In this document: one piece after another, positions 29,073 to 38,337 of the stretch
Layout: every line of letters begins with the position of its first letter
How positions within the stretch are numbered: position 1 is the first letter of the stretch
Source of the DNA: Maledivibacter halophilus
Lineage (GTDB): Bacteria > Bacillota > Clostridia > Peptostreptococcales > Caminicellaceae
Direction: 5' to 3'
Assembly (NCBI RefSeq): GCF_900167445.1
Contig: NZ_FUZT01000005.1
Coordinates: forward strand, 239,579 to 303,578
Length of the DNA: 64,000 bases
Made by a program: the position numbers and the translations under genes
Notes under the pieces: generated by a model
Database searches by the model: none
What the model saw: the letters and a program-made list of their open reading frames with translations, nothing else
Told to the model about the DNA's origin: nothing

Positions 29073-30635
29073 CTATTCTATTGTTGTTCCAGTATAATAA
29101 TGCTTAAGTATATCCTCATATTCATATCCTAGTTCAGCCATTTTTTTTGCTCCCCATTGACTCATTCCTAATCCATGTCCATATCCCTTTCCATTAAATA
29201 TATATTTTTGGGGCCCTGATGAAGATGACACATGATCATCCCCATTAGATATTCTATATGTATTACCTCTGGAAGTTTTTTTAGATTCATCTGCCGATAA
29301 TATAACCAAATCATCCATTGACTTTCTTTCTACATTGGACATATCAGAGGACATAATGTAATGATCTGCATTTGTACTAATATGAAAATTCATACTCTTT
29401 ATTACTGTAGGTCCAAATATAGTTCTTGTCTTTCCCTTTGCCAAATTTATTTCTCTTATACCATCACTTATTATCAGGCTGAGTACTCTTCCATTATCCG
29501 AATACTCTTCCACATATATATCCTTTATTTTTCCGATATTGAAGCCAGCAGAATTCAATATTTTTTCTATTTCTCCTTCTTCATATACCTTTGTCCAGCT
29601 GCTGTTTGGTCCTCCCAGTGAAAAATCATCCTTTACTCCTCTAATATAAGGCAGCTTAGCACTCCATACATTTTCACTATCCTCTGTATATCCTCCACTA
29701 TTGGCATGGTAAAAAGGTGTTATTATTTTACCATCATATGTTATAACTTTTCCGGCAGTTTCATTAACCGCCATATTAGTTTTTGGCTTCTCAGCTTCAT
29801 ATCCTCCATAGGCCTGGCAATTAGTAGTAGTACATAAATTAAAGCCTAAATCCTGATGTTTATTTATAGTAGAAATAGCATAACTCCGAGCTGCAACAGC
29901 CTGGGCCTTCAAAGCTTCCAACGGTGAATTATCTGTCATTTCCTCTGGAAGAACTCCATATAAGTACTTTTCTAGATCCAAATAATTTATTACGGTCATA
30001 TCACTACCTGGAAGTCTCTTAATAACTATTCCTCCACGGTACTTTTTCCCATCAACAGTTATTATATCATTTCCATTCTCATCATTAAATGATATAAAAT
30101 TAAATTCCAGCTGTGAACTATCATAGGCTAAAAGTGGTCTTTCTCTTCTATCCAAAACAACAACACTTTCACTATTAGGTTTTACAAGTTTTAATTTTTT
30201 ATGATTGATTTTGCCAGTCTGTCTAATAAATTCTTTAGCATCTCTCTCTGAACTATACAATCCAATATATATTTTCCAATTCCTTTCATAAGCTGGATAA
30301 TAAGAACCTCCACTTAATTCATCTAAAAAATCCTCCATTTCTTCCCTAGATGAAAAACTATCCCCTACTTGTATCTTATAATAATCATCCTTTTTTATCT
30401 CCATAATTTCTACACTCTCAAAATCACACAAAGAATAAAACCTATCATCTTCAAAATATCCAAATTCAAAACCCTTCTTAGAATGTAAATTTACTGAAGA
30501 AGCAGAATTACTACCAAATTTTAGTCCTATTTTAATCATACTTGGTATTTCGTTTTTGCTAAGTCCAAAAGAAACACTGGTGCCTAAAAATATAATTATT
30601 ATAAGCATGTATAAAATATATATTTTCTTTTTCAT
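29073..30635 (-). CDS. SpoIID/LytB-domain secreted protein with SPOR-like region
   Basis: 520 residues from ATG 30635, behind AAGGGGAGAC. A signal-anchor follows [23 protein letters not shown]-like peptidoglycan-binding segment spans about 85-140. The SpoIID domain starts at about 195, with [36 protein letters not shown] and the end motif [13 protein letters not shown]. SpoIID proteins are lytic transglycosylases acting on denuded glycan during engulfment; this paralogue, located between ruvB and queA, is the type found there in many clostridia and may act in growth rather than sporulation. Confidence 0.88.
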   Translation of the reverse strand: MKKKIYILYMLIIIIFLGTSVSFGLSKNEIPSMIKIGLKFGSNSASSVNLHSKKGFEFGYFEDDRFYSLCDFESVEIMEIKKDDYYKIQVGDSFSSREEMEDFLDELSGGSYYPAYERNWKIYIGLYSSERDAKEFIRQTGKINHKKLKLVKPNSESVVVLDRRERPLLAYDSSQLEFNFISFNDENGNDIITVDGKKYRGGIVIKRLPGSDMTVINYLDLEKYLYGVLPEEMTDNSPLEALKAQAVAARSYAISTINKHQDLGFNLCTTTNCQAYGGYEAEKPKTNMAVNETAGKVITYDGKIITPFYHANSGGYTEDSENVWSAKLPYIRGVKDDFSLGGPNSSWTKVYEEGEIEKILNSAGFNIGKIKDIYVEEYSDNGRVLSLIISDGIREINLAKGKTRTIFGPTVIKSMNFHISTNADHYIMSSDMSNVERKSMDDLVILSADESKKTSRGNTYRISNGDDHVSSSSGPQKYIFNGKGYGHGLGMSQWGAKKMAELGYEYEDILKHYYTGTTIE

Positions 30636-30713
30636 CTTGTCTCCCCTTTTATAGATAACCAACATCAAATTTATATTACTTAAGGGTTGATTATCTTTAT
30701 TAGAATTTATAAA

Positions 30714-30926
30714 TTATCTTCTAAAAAATAGATTTCCTATTAATGTTAAAATAATACTAATTATAACACATGTTAATATTGGAAAATAAAAAGTTACATT
30801 GCCTTTTTTGATAAAAATATCCCCAGGTAAGCGTCCAAGACCTAATTTACTGCCATAGGTAATTATCATACCTATGATCACAAGAGTGATTCCAAGAGAA
30901 ATAATTACTTTTCCAATAGATCCCAT
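30714..30926 (-). CDS. DUF2905 small membrane protein
   Basis: 70 residues with two membrane helices around the conserved [17 protein letters not shown] loop and FYFPILTC. It overlaps the end of ruvB by 22 bases, an arrangement kept in many Firmicutes. The function is unknown. Confidence 0.9.
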   Translation of the reverse strand: MGSIGKVIISLGITLVIIGMIITYGSKLGLGRLPGDIFIKKGNVTFYFPILTCVIISIILTLIGNLFFRR

Positions 30927-31957
30927 AGTTTCTCATCTCCATCTCTTTGGTGAAAATCTAATCCCATATGCTCATAGGCCTTTCTAGTTAATATTCTACC
31001 CCGAGGAGTTCTTTTAATAAATCCTAATTGTAACAAAAACGGTTCAATAACATCTTCTACAGTATTTTTTTCTTCGCCGGTAGATGCAGATAATGTATCT
31101 AATCCAACTGGACCTCCATCGAATTTTTCTATCATTGATACAAGTATCTTTCTGTCAACTCCATCCAGTCCTAAATCATCTACTTCTAACATCTTCAAGG
31201 CTTTTTTTGCAATATCAAGATTTATATATCCATCTTCAACAACTTGTGCAAAATCCCTTACTCTTTTTAATAACCTATTAACAATCCTTGGAGTTCCTCT
31301 ACTCCTTTTGGCTATTTCTAGAGCAGCTTCATCACTAATAGGTACATCCAATAATTTAGAAGATCTTTGGACAATAGTTTTTAAATCCTTATTACTATAC
31401 AAATCCAACTTACAAATTACTCCAAATCTATCTCTCAAAGGAGATGTTAACATTCCAGCCCTTGTTGTGGCCCCTATCAAGGTAAACTTAGGTAGTTCTA
31501 TCCTCACTGATCTGGCACTAGGACCCTTTCCTATAATAATATCCAGAGCATAATCCTCCATAGAAGGGTATAAAACCTCTTCAACACTACGACTAAGCCT
31601 GTGAATCTCATCAATAAACAAAACATCATTCTCCATTAAATTGGTAAGTATTGCAGCTAGATCCCCCGGCCTTTCTATAGCAGGGCCAGAGGTGATTCTT
31701 ATATTTACACCCATCTCATTTGCAATTATATTTGAAAGTGTCGTCTTTCCAAGTCCTGGTGGTCCATATAAAAGCACATGATCCAAGGCTTCTCCCCTCA
31801 TCTTTGCAGCATCTATAAATATTTTTAATTTGTTCTTTACCTTGTCTTGTCCTATATATTCCTTCAGGCTTTTGGGTCTTAGGCTTCCTTCTACTTCATT
31901 ATCATCTTCCCTTAAGGTTGGAGTTACTATTCTATTTTCATCTAATTCATTGGCCAT
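30905..31957 (-). CDS. ruvB: Holliday junction branch migration ATPase RuvB
   Basis: 350 residues. Walker [11 protein letters not shown], Walker [11 protein letters not shown], sensor 1 IGATTRAG and a C-terminal winged helix ending near [12 protein letters not shown]. It forms hexamers that drive branch migration with RuvA. It follows ruvA by 18 bases. Confidence 0.98.
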   Translation of the reverse strand: MANELDENRIVTPTLREDDNEVEGSLRPKSLKEYIGQDKVKNKLKIFIDAAKMRGEALDHVLLYGPPGLGKTTLSNIIANEMGVNIRITSGPAIERPGDLAAILTNLMENDVLFIDEIHRLSRSVEEVLYPSMEDYALDIIIGKGPSARSVRIELPKFTLIGATTRAGMLTSPLRDRFGVICKLDLYSNKDLKTIVQRSSKLLDVPISDEAALEIAKRSRGTPRIVNRLLKRVRDFAQVVEDGYINLDIAKKALKMLEVDDLGLDGVDRKILVSMIEKFDGGPVGLDTLSASTGEEKNTVEDVIEPFLLQLGFIKRTPRGRILTRKAYEHMGLDFHQRDGDEKLWDLLEK

Positions 31958-31975
31958 TTCAATCCATCATCCTTC

Positions 31976-32578
31976 CTATTTTACTAGCATCTTTAAAGCC
32001 TGCTTTATCATTTCCTCAATTGGAAGATTATCGTCTATACCCTTCATTGCTTTTTGAGCTTCAACTTTACTATAACCTAACGACACAAGAGCTTCAATAG
32101 CTTCATCATTTTCTGTATTCATATTTATTATATTTTTTTCAAAATCAATGGATTCTAAAGATTTAAATTCATCACTTTTATCTACTTTATCCTTTAGCTC
32201 TAAAATAATTCTTTGGGCGGTTTTCTTTCCTATTCCCGGTGCACGGGTCAAGCTAGTTACATCACCAGCTGACAAAACATTTAATAATTGCACATATGGC
32301 AAAGAAGACAATATTCCTAAAGCCACTTTCGTTCCAACACCTTTAACTGTTCTCAGCAAATCAAATACTTTAAGCTCTGCTCTGGTGCTAAAACCACAAA
32401 GGCTGATATCATCCTCCCTAACAATCATCTGAGTATATACTATAGCATTATCACTCTTACCATTCAAGTCAGCAACTGTATAGGCAGAAGTAAGTACTTT
32501 ATAACCAATTGAATTATTCTCTATCACAACATAATCCTGACCTATGTATTCTATTTTTCCTTTAATAAAATCTATCAA
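31976..32578 (-). CDS. ruvA: Holliday junction branch migration protein RuvA
   Basis: 200 residues. N-terminal OB fold (IDFIKGKIEYIGQDYVVIEN), two HhH motifs (KGVGTKVALGIL, PGIGKKTAQRII) and the mobile C-terminal domain III contacting RuvB. The start codon is TTG 32578 with GAGGTGAT upstream; no ATG has a better RBS. Confidence 0.97.
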   Translation of the reverse strand: MIDFIKGKIEYIGQDYVVIENNSIGYKVLTSAYTVADLNGKSDNAIVYTQMIVREDDISLCGFSTRAELKVFDLLRTVKGVGTKVALGILSSLPYVQLLNVLSAGDVTSLTRAPGIGKKTAQRIILELKDKVDKSDEFKSLESIDFEKNIINMNTENDEAIEALVSLGYSKVEAQKAMKGIDDNLPIEEMIKQALKMLVK

Positions 32579-32671
32579 TTATATCACCTCTTTATGTTTA
32601 AGTCCTAAACAAGATTTCAAATATTTCTAATTTTAAACATTTTTGCTTCTCTTTATAATAACATATTTATA

Positions 32672-33163
32672 TTATAGTTTGTATATATTACCCATTCTAC
32701 CGGTATGAGCATGGCTTATGGCAACGGCCAATGCGTCTGCAACATCATCGGGCTTAGGTATGTCCTTTAGATTTAAAAAGGTCTTCACCATTAATTGAAC
32801 TTGTTTTTTTTCTGCTCTACCATAGCCAACTACACCTTGTTTTACCTGTAGGGGAGTATATTCAAAAATATCTACATTTTTATTGGCAGCAGCTAAAATT
32901 GCCACTCCTCTGGCTTGTCCTACTGCTATGGCAGTCTTAACATTTTTATTGAAAAACAATTCTTCAATAGCAACTGCATCGGGTTTATAAGTATCCAATA
33001 TTCTTTCCAATTCACTGTAAATCTTCTTTAGCCTATCGGGTGTAGCTTGCTTAGAATCAGTAAGTATAGCACCATAATCCAATGTCTTAAAGGAGTTACC
33101 ATTATATTCTATTATACCATATCCAAGTATTGCAATTCCTGGGTCAATTCCTAAAATAATCAT
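32672..33163 (-). CDS. ruvC: Crossover junction endodeoxyribonuclease RuvC
   Basis: 163 residues. RNase-H-like fold with catalytic acidic residues in [13 protein letters not shown] (Asp7), AIEELFF (Glu) and [15 protein letters not shown] (Asp pair). It resolves Holliday junctions made available by RuvAB. It starts at ATG 33163 behind GGAGG. Confidence 0.98.
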   Translation of the reverse strand: MIILGIDPGIAILGYGIIEYNGNSFKTLDYGAILTDSKQATPDRLKKIYSELERILDTYKPDAVAIEELFFNKNVKTAIAVGQARGVAILAAANKNVDIFEYTPLQVKQGVVGYGRAEKKQVQLMVKTFLNLKDIPKPDDVADALAVAISHAHTGRMGNIYKL

Positions 33164-33260
33164 TATTAATATCCTCCATTATAAAAATTAGTAACACAAA
33201 CATATATTCGATAAAAAAACTATGAATTCCTTCTTTTATCTTCATTATTTTCTTTGAAAT

Positions 33261-33294
33261 ATATCTTAAGTTTTACTATGGGAAATCTATATAA
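33261..33294 (+). repeat. Family A element, partial copy
   Basis: ATCTTAAGTTTTACTATGGG and the following AAATCTATATA match the right end of the A copy at 34434-34538. It fills part of the 161-base ruvC-BofC gap. Confidence 0.55.
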
Positions 33295-33296
33295 TA

Positions 33297-33326
33297 ATAA
33301 AAAAAGATGTACCAATTAGTACATCT
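33297..33326 (-). terminator. Terminator after the BofC-like gene
   Basis: AGATGTAC/GTACATCT stem followed by seven T on the minus strand; the stem touches the stop codon. Confidence 0.85.
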
Positions 33327-33993
33327 AACTACTATAATCTTCTATAATTCTATATAACTCTTCTTGACTTTTAGCTAATATCCCTTTATTTAGTTTCTCT
33401 TTATCAGTTTCACTTAGGGTTGATATTGATATATCCGTTTCTTCATATAGTACCTTTTTACCGGACTCATCAATCTTATACACCACTATGTATCCATCTT
33501 TGTTTTGAACAAAATAATAATTAGGGTTATAGCCATCTACTTCCCTGAACAATGAGGCGGATTCAGTAGAAATACTTCTTAATTGCCAATTCTCATAGTT
33601 ACTTTCAATATATTCTCTAAATTCATTTAAATTCACACCTATTACATTAACAGGAATCTTGGCCTTTTTAGTTTCTACTTCACCAGTCTTTGCATAATAG
33701 GTATTGAAAACAATCTCTGAATCCTCATTTACTTCTTCATTAGGATTTGTGATTTTATCTTCATCATTTTTAATTACTATATCAGCTGCCTCACCTTGCA
33801 GATCTTCATTATTTTTATTATTAGTGGGATTGTTTTTGTCTATTTTACTATTATCTTCTGTTTTACTAATATTCTGGGGTCTGTTCAATTTCTTATTATT
33901 GGATATATATCCATAGGTAAACCCAGCAAAAAGAAGCAAAATGCAAACCACAAATACTATACCACCTCTATTTCTTCTTTTCCTGTAATACAA
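33325..33993 (-). CDS. Membrane-anchored protein with BofC C-terminal-like domain
   Basis: 222 residues from TTG 33993 behind AAAGGAGG. A basic start and one membrane helix (GIVFVVCILLLFAGFTYGYI) are followed by an Asn/Lys-rich linker to about residue 85. The C-terminal domain (about 100-222) ends with GYIVVYKIDESGKKVLYEET, ISTLSETDKEKLNKGI and SQEELYRIIEDYSS, as in BofC C-terminal domains. BofC modulates sigma-K checkpoint signalling in Bacillus; here the link is by domain only. Confidence 0.78.
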   Translation of the reverse strand: MYYRKRRNRGGIVFVVCILLLFAGFTYGYISNNKKLNRPQNISKTEDNSKIDKNNPTNNKNNEDLQGEAADIVIKNDEDKITNPNEEVNEDSEIVFNTYYAKTGEVETKKAKIPVNVIGVNLNEFREYIESNYENWQLRSISTESASLFREVDGYNPNYYFVQNKDGYIVVYKIDESGKKVLYEETDISISTLSETDKEKLNKGILAKSQEELYRIIEDYSS

Positions 33994-34166
33994 TATTATT
34001 TCCTCCTTTCATATTTGAAAGTTATATATGCTAATCTAGGGTACTATTCTATGTCATTTAGTATTTTAGCCATTTTAAAACATTTTATACAAAATTATGG
34101 AATTAGAATTTTGTTTTAATATCTTTTACAATTAATCGACATTTTTTGATAATTTTAATTTTTATG

Positions 34167-34195
34167 TTGACATTTCATGTCACATTGGGTAGAAT
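34167..34195 (+). promoter_or_regulatory. Strong sigma-A promoter with overlapping palindrome
   Basis: TTGACA (34167-34172) and TAGAAT (34190-34195) spaced 17 bases. A perfect inverted repeat TGACAT-TTC-ATGTCA at 34168-34182 covers the -35 box and spacer, like an operator. Confidence 0.75.
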
Positions 34196-34201
34196 TATAT
34201 T

Positions 34202-34331
34202 ATAATATGTTTAAACACGCATGCAGTACTTTTGAACCTACTTTGGTTCATTTTTTCTTTTTTGTAATTTCCATTTTACTTAAGAAAAACGGAAAGACCC
34301 CAATGTGAAAAAAACATTGGGGTCTTTTTAT
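34202..34331 (+). ncRNA. Putative short RNA unit with two terminators
   Basis: From the predicted start near 34202 the first hairpin TGAACC-TACTTT-GGTTCA is followed at once by TTTTTTCTTTTTT (to about 34263), giving an RNA of about 60 bases. Read-through would stop at the second terminator (34293-34329). No ORF longer than a few codons is present. It lies in the 567-base gap between the BofC-like and FG-GAP genes. No Rfam family is recognised. Confidence 0.55.
34293..34329. terminator. Strong bidirectional terminator
   Basis: A 14-bp perfect stem, AAAGACCCCAATGT and its complement, with TTTTT on the plus side. On the minus side it would end the FG-GAP gene transcript. Confidence 0.88.
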
Positions 34332-34401
34332 ACAATAAATAATAATTGGGAAAATTGCATAATATAAATAACCAGCTCTAAAATATTATAAATTTTCCAG
34401 A

Positions 34402-34439
34402 AAAAATGTAGTAGAGAAAATCAGGTGAGTTATCTATAG
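34402..34439 (+). repeat. Dispersed repeat D, copy 2
   Basis: Shares AAAATGTAGTAGAGA and GAGTTATCTA with the complement of 18451-18489. It runs directly into the family A element. Confidence 0.5.
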
Positions 34440-34538
34440 ATATTCTAGTAAAACAATTAATTTATACACATCAAAAATCCTTAGAAACACTGGATATTTT
34501 GATATGTATAAATTAAGTTTTACTATGAGAAATCTATA
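34434..34538. repeat. Family A palindromic element, copy A1
   Basis: About 105 bases. The ends CTATAGATATTCTAGTAAAA and (complement of the right end) TATAGATTTCTCATAGTAAA are inverted copies, and the interior ATCCTTAGAAACACTGGAT folds back. Copies A2 and A3 at 38173 and 56039 have the same plan. Confidence 0.75.
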
Positions 34539-34560
34539 TATATTGTATTATTAAATTAAT

Positions 34561-35706
34561 CTATCTTAATAATCTTTGAAAAAAACCATTAAGCTTAAAT
34601 TTATGTGGCTCTATCTCATAAAAAAATACTTTGCAATCCACCGGCTCACCTTCTCGCTCATCATAATATTTGCTTTTAGCATCTCCTGTCATTATAAGCT
34701 CTTCTACTCCATCACCATTTATATCACCTTTGCTTAAAAAGGATATATCCCAAATATCATCTCTTCCTAAATCCTTCAAATGACCACCACTGTATATTTT
34801 TATCCATTTATTATCTTTTAAAGTGAAGGTATCCATCCAAGGTTCTATTCCTAACCTACTTCTTGTTTGAAAGATAATATCATCCTTTCCATCCTCATCC
34901 ATATCATAGACTAAAAAATTATGGGGCTCTCTATAATATAAAGTCTTTGAATGAATATCAATCTCACCAGCTTCAGATTCAATAATCCCTTCATCCCTTC
35001 GCTCTATTTCAATGAATATACATTTTGATTCTTTAGTTCCATTTCCCTCATCCTTAATAAAATACAATTCATCAAAACCATCTCCATTAAAATCAGCCTT
35101 TGTTAATCCCAATCCCGTTGTGCTAATTTGATCATCATAGTTTTTAACAAATTCACCATCAGTAAAGGAATAGGATATTATTTTTCCGCTATAATAACAT
35201 ATAAGCTCTTTTTTACCATCCCTATCCTCTATGACTTCAATATCACGTTTATAGTCTAAAGCTTCTATCATATTGAATTTATCATTGATTTTCTTATATA
35301 TTCTAATTTCTGATTCTTTCCCTTGTTCTAAGCTTACAATTACTTCAAACATCCCATCATTATCTAAATCTTCTATTTCCCAATCTATCATACGTGTTTC
35401 TTTATCCTCTAAAACAAAGCTATCTATTTTTTCAATTTTATTATTTTTCCAGTCATATATATTTATTGATAAAGATTTATTCTTCTCCGACAACCTTACA
35501 ATTTCTTTATCATTATTATCATCCATATCATATAATCTTATATACAAAAAAGCTTCATTAAACTTCTGACTGTAGAATTCAGCAATTCCAAAGTTACTTA
35601 TTTTATTAAGAAATTCATCTCTACTACTATACAAAATTACTAATAATGGTAACAATAATACAATAATTTTTACAATTCTATTTTTGCTACCTTTTTTACT
35701 TTGCAT
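34561..35706 (-). CDS. Membrane-anchored FG-GAP/VCBS-like repeat protein
   Basis: 381 residues behind GGGGGATT. One N-terminal membrane helix (IVKIIVLLLPLLVILY) exposes the rest outside. Repeated Asp-rich calcium-loop motifs recur: LYDMDDNNDKE, IEDLDNDGMFE, KADFNGDGFDELY, VYDMDEDGKDDI, KGDINGDGVEELI. These are FG-GAP/VCBS-type beta-propeller blades. Such proteins are often surface or lipoprotein-like in clostridia. Its ligand is unknown. Confidence 0.78.
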   Translation of the reverse strand: MQSKKGSKNRIVKIIVLLLPLLVILYSSRDEFLNKISNFGIAEFYSQKFNEAFLYIRLYDMDDNNDKEIVRLSEKNKSLSINIYDWKNNKIEKIDSFVLEDKETRMIDWEIEDLDNDGMFEVIVSLEQGKESEIRIYKKINDKFNMIEALDYKRDIEVIEDRDGKKELICYYSGKIISYSFTDGEFVKNYDDQISTTGLGLTKADFNGDGFDELYFIKDEGNGTKESKCIFIEIERRDEGIIESEAGEIDIHSKTLYYREPHNFLVYDMDEDGKDDIIFQTRSRLGIEPWMDTFTLKDNKWIKIYSGGHLKDLGRDDIWDISFLSKGDINGDGVEELIMTGDAKSKYYDEREGEPVDCKVFFYEIEPHKFKLNGFFQRLLR

Positions 35707-35760
35707 TTTTCAATCCCCCTATTGTTTAAACCAACCCTTTTACTTTTATCCCATAAATTT

Positions 35761-35928
35761 TTAATCCTTCCCTAATAAATCCTTAATAGCCTTTGCAATT
35801 AATTCATCCGACACATTCTCTAATTTATCACTTTTTTTACTCTTTTCCTCAAAAATATCTGATAATTCCTTTTCCTTAGGCTCTTGATTTCCCTTTTTAG
35901 AAGCCTTCTTTTTCTTTTTAAAAAACAT
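35761..35928 (-). CDS. Small lysine-rich protein
   Basis: 55 residues with a good RBS (AAGGAGTGATTGG before ATG 35928). It starts MFFKKKKKASKKGNQEPKEK and ends SDELIAKAIKDLLGKD. It is highly charged with no membrane segment; the C-terminal 15 residues could form an amphipathic helix. I do not recognise a family. It lies 54 bases upstream of the FG-GAP gene and may share its transcript. Confidence 0.65.
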   Translation of the reverse strand: MFFKKKKKASKKGNQEPKEKELSDIFEEKSKKSDKLENVSDELIAKAIKDLLGKD

Positions 35929-35944
35929 ATCCAATCACTCCTTT

Positions 35945-36081
35945 TATATATCTACCCCAATAGAACTTAATAAAGGAAATCATAAACTTATCAAATTATA
36001 ATAATTATAATTTCCGTGATGTGTTTCAAAAAAGTCTACCTTTAAAAGAAGAATTCTCAGTGGCTACGACCGCAACTTTAA
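35945..36081 (+). repeat. Family B element, degenerate copy B5
   Basis: The left end TATATATCTACCCCAATAGA and the right end AGAATTCTCAGTGGCTACGA with CCGCAACTTTAA match B3 and B4; the central helix has decayed. The right end overlaps the 3' end of cca, supplying its stop codon. Confidence 0.65.
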
Positions 36082-37407
36082 CATGTTCTTTGCTTTAGAT
36101 ATTAAAATATCTTTTCTATTCAAATCAGGATTATCTAATATCATATTCAATAATTTATTTAGAATAATTCCTATTTCTTTACCCTGCCGAGCACCGATTT
36201 TCATTAAATCATGTCCATTTATATCTAAATCCTTTACAGTTAACGGGTGTTTTTCATTTAATATTTTTTCACTAATCTTCTTAGCTTTATTAATATTACT
36301 AAAATCACAGGGAGTTTTACCGCCTTTGACATCTGCCCTTTGAAGTTTAAATAGCTTATCAATATTTTCCCTACCAACTCTATTTATCAATCTTTTCATT
36401 GCCCTTGGAGTAACAACTTCATGTCTTAGCATATGTTCTCTAATTAACATTTTTACTGCTTTTATGGTCTTATTATCATACCTAAGTCTTTTTAATATCT
36501 TCCCAGCTAATTCCATCCCCTCCATGTGATGTCCATAGAAATGTCCTATATTTCTATCATCAACAGAAAAACACTCTGGCTTGGCAATATCATGCAATAA
36601 TGCTGACAGCCTCAAAACCAGATCACTTTCTGTATTGTCTAATACAGCCATAATATGATAAAAAACGTCTTTATCATGGTGAGGATTTTTTTGATCAAAA
36701 TTAACACATTTCTTAAGTTCAGGAATAATATACTGTAATAATCCAGTTGATTCTAACAATATAAATCCTTTAGATGGATTTTGGGCTAATAAAATTTTAC
36801 TAATTTCATCCCTAATTCTTTCCTTACTAATTTTTAGAATATTTTTTGCTGAATTTCTTATGGCTTCAAAGGTTTCCATATCCAATTCATAATCCAATTG
36901 GGTTGAAAACCTAACAGCTCTCAACATTCTAAGATAATCTTCATTAAATCTTATTGTAGGATTTCCCACACATTTTATTATTTTATTATATATATCAGAC
37001 AAACCATTATTGTAATCTATTAATCCTTCCTTTTCATTATAGGCCATAGCATTAATAGTAAAATCTCTTCGCTTTAAATCTTCTTTTAAATCATTGGTAA
37101 ATTCAACTTCCCTTAGGTGTCTTCCATCTAAGTAATCCTTATCTATTCTATAGGTGGTCACCTCAAATGCCTTTTTGTCTATAAGAACTGTAACAGTACC
37201 ATGTTTTAATCCAGTAGGTATTACTTTAAACTGACTAAAGATATCAAGCATTACATTAGGCTCAGCCCCGGTGCAAATATCCCAGTCATTGGGAACTCTA
37301 CCCATAATACTGTCCCTAACACATCCACCAACTACATATCCTTCATATCCATTTTTATATAACATATCTAATATAATTTTGACTTCTTTAGGAAGCTGTA
37401 TATTCAC
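36064..37407 (-). CDS. cca: CCA tRNA nucleotidyltransferase
   Basis: 447 residues. The class II nucleotidyltransferase head has GYVVGGCVRDSIMGRVPNDWDI, with the metal-binding DWD motif, and RRDFTINAMAYN. RNA-binding neck, then an HD domain (ALLHDIAKPECF) as in clostridial enzymes. The start is GTG 37407, one base after the stop of the lipase gene. The last codons (KLRS and TAG) come from a family B repeat. Confidence 0.95.
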   Translation of the reverse strand: MNIQLPKEVKIILDMLYKNGYEGYVVGGCVRDSIMGRVPNDWDICTGAEPNVMLDIFSQFKVIPTGLKHGTVTVLIDKKAFEVTTYRIDKDYLDGRHLREVEFTNDLKEDLKRRDFTINAMAYNEKEGLIDYNNGLSDIYNKIIKCVGNPTIRFNEDYLRMLRAVRFSTQLDYELDMETFEAIRNSAKNILKISKERIRDEISKILLAQNPSKGFILLESTGLLQYIIPELKKCVNFDQKNPHHDKDVFYHIMAVLDNTESDLVLRLSALLHDIAKPECFSVDDRNIGHFYGHHMEGMELAGKILKRLRYDNKTIKAVKMLIREHMLRHEVVTPRAMKRLINRVGRENIDKLFKLQRADVKGGKTPCDFSNINKAKKISEKILNEKHPLTVKDLDINGHDLMKIGARQGKEIGIILNKLLNMILDNPDLNRKDILISKAKNMLKLRS

Positions 37408-37408
37408 T

Positions 37409-38077
37409 TTAATAACCTGCCTTCAAATTTTCATGGGGGAATTTACCTTTTTCAATAAAAGCATCTACTAATTTTGCAGTATCCCATTTATAATGTATTT
37501 CCTTATGCCCATAGGGTAATATTATTATGTCACTTAAGCCCTCATGATGCACAGAGCTTGTTTTAATTCTTCCATCATTATCACCAGATAAAAACCTACC
37601 GATTAAAAGCCTGCTTTTATTCCCTGCTATGGCACCAACTTTAATTTTATCATTTTTTATAAACCCTATTTTCTTCACATATTCAGTTCTCAATGACTTT
37701 AAGGTCTTATAGGTGCTTGTAAAAAGCTTAAAGCGTTTTGCTACAATATCTGCAAGCTCACTTCCATTATTAGGAGTAGCAATTAAAACACAACTATTAA
37801 TCCTATCAATATATTTAGTATTTAACAGAAATTTTCTTATTACTAACCCCCCTGTACTATGACCAATCAAGTTTATTTTTTCATTTTCCCTTAATCCATT
37901 TAAAATCTCCTCTATATTTTTTTCAAATACAGATAGTGCATAGTCAATCTCCTTATATGTTAAGGGTAAGTCTACTATAATACATCTATGCCCTAGCTTC
38001 TCAAGATTTGAGCCTAGAGTATACATATCTTTTTTATTTTTATTATATCCATGAACTAATACAGATATCTTGGTCAT
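37409..38077 (-). CDS. Alpha/beta hydrolase (lipase/esterase-like)
   Basis: 222 residues. N-terminal ISVLVHGYNKNKKDM gives the oxyanion strand; the nucleophile elbow is GHSTGGL (Ser about 74); an acid is in SGDNDGRIKT and the His in GHKEIHY near the end. No signal peptide, so it is probably cytoplasmic. It resembles triacylglycerol-lipase-like hydrolases. It is directly followed by cca with one base between. The substrate is unknown. Confidence 0.82.
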   Translation of the reverse strand: MTKISVLVHGYNKNKKDMYTLGSNLEKLGHRCIIVDLPLTYKEIDYALSVFEKNIEEILNGLRENEKINLIGHSTGGLVIRKFLLNTKYIDRINSCVLIATPNNGSELADIVAKRFKLFTSTYKTLKSLRTEYVKKIGFIKNDKIKVGAIAGNKSRLLIGRFLSGDNDGRIKTSSVHHEGLSDIIILPYGHKEIHYKWDTAKLVDAFIEKGKFPHENLKAGY

Positions 38078-38172
38078 AAAAACATTGCACTCCGTTCCAA
38101 AGTAAAAATTCTTTAAATATTAATCTTGTTTATCTTTAATTATACTATATCAATTTTAAAAATAAATGATAA

Positions 38173-38277
38173 TATAGATTTCCCATAGTAAACCTCAATT
38201 TATGCATATCAAAATATCCATTGTTTCTAAGGATGTTTAATATGCATAAATTAATTATTTTTCTGGAATATCTATAG
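38173..38277. repeat. Family A palindromic element, copy A2
   Basis: TATAGATTTCCCATAGTAAA at the left and TTTTTCTGGAATATCTATAG at the right are inverted ends; the centre ATATCCATTGTTTCTAAGGA folds back. It is inverted relative to A1. It occupies the gap between gltS and the lipase gene. Confidence 0.75.
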
Positions 38278-38281
38278 AATT

Positions 38282-38317
38282 AAAAAAGCTCTAATGAAAA
38301 TTTTCATTAGAGTTTTT
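38282..38317. terminator. Bidirectional terminator after gltS
   Basis: CTCTAATGAAAA/TTTTCATTAGAG, a 12-bp perfect stem with no loop bases unpaired beyond the turn, flanked by A6 and T5. Confidence 0.85.
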
Positions 38318-38337
38318 CCTATCTTCTTCGTCTCTTT

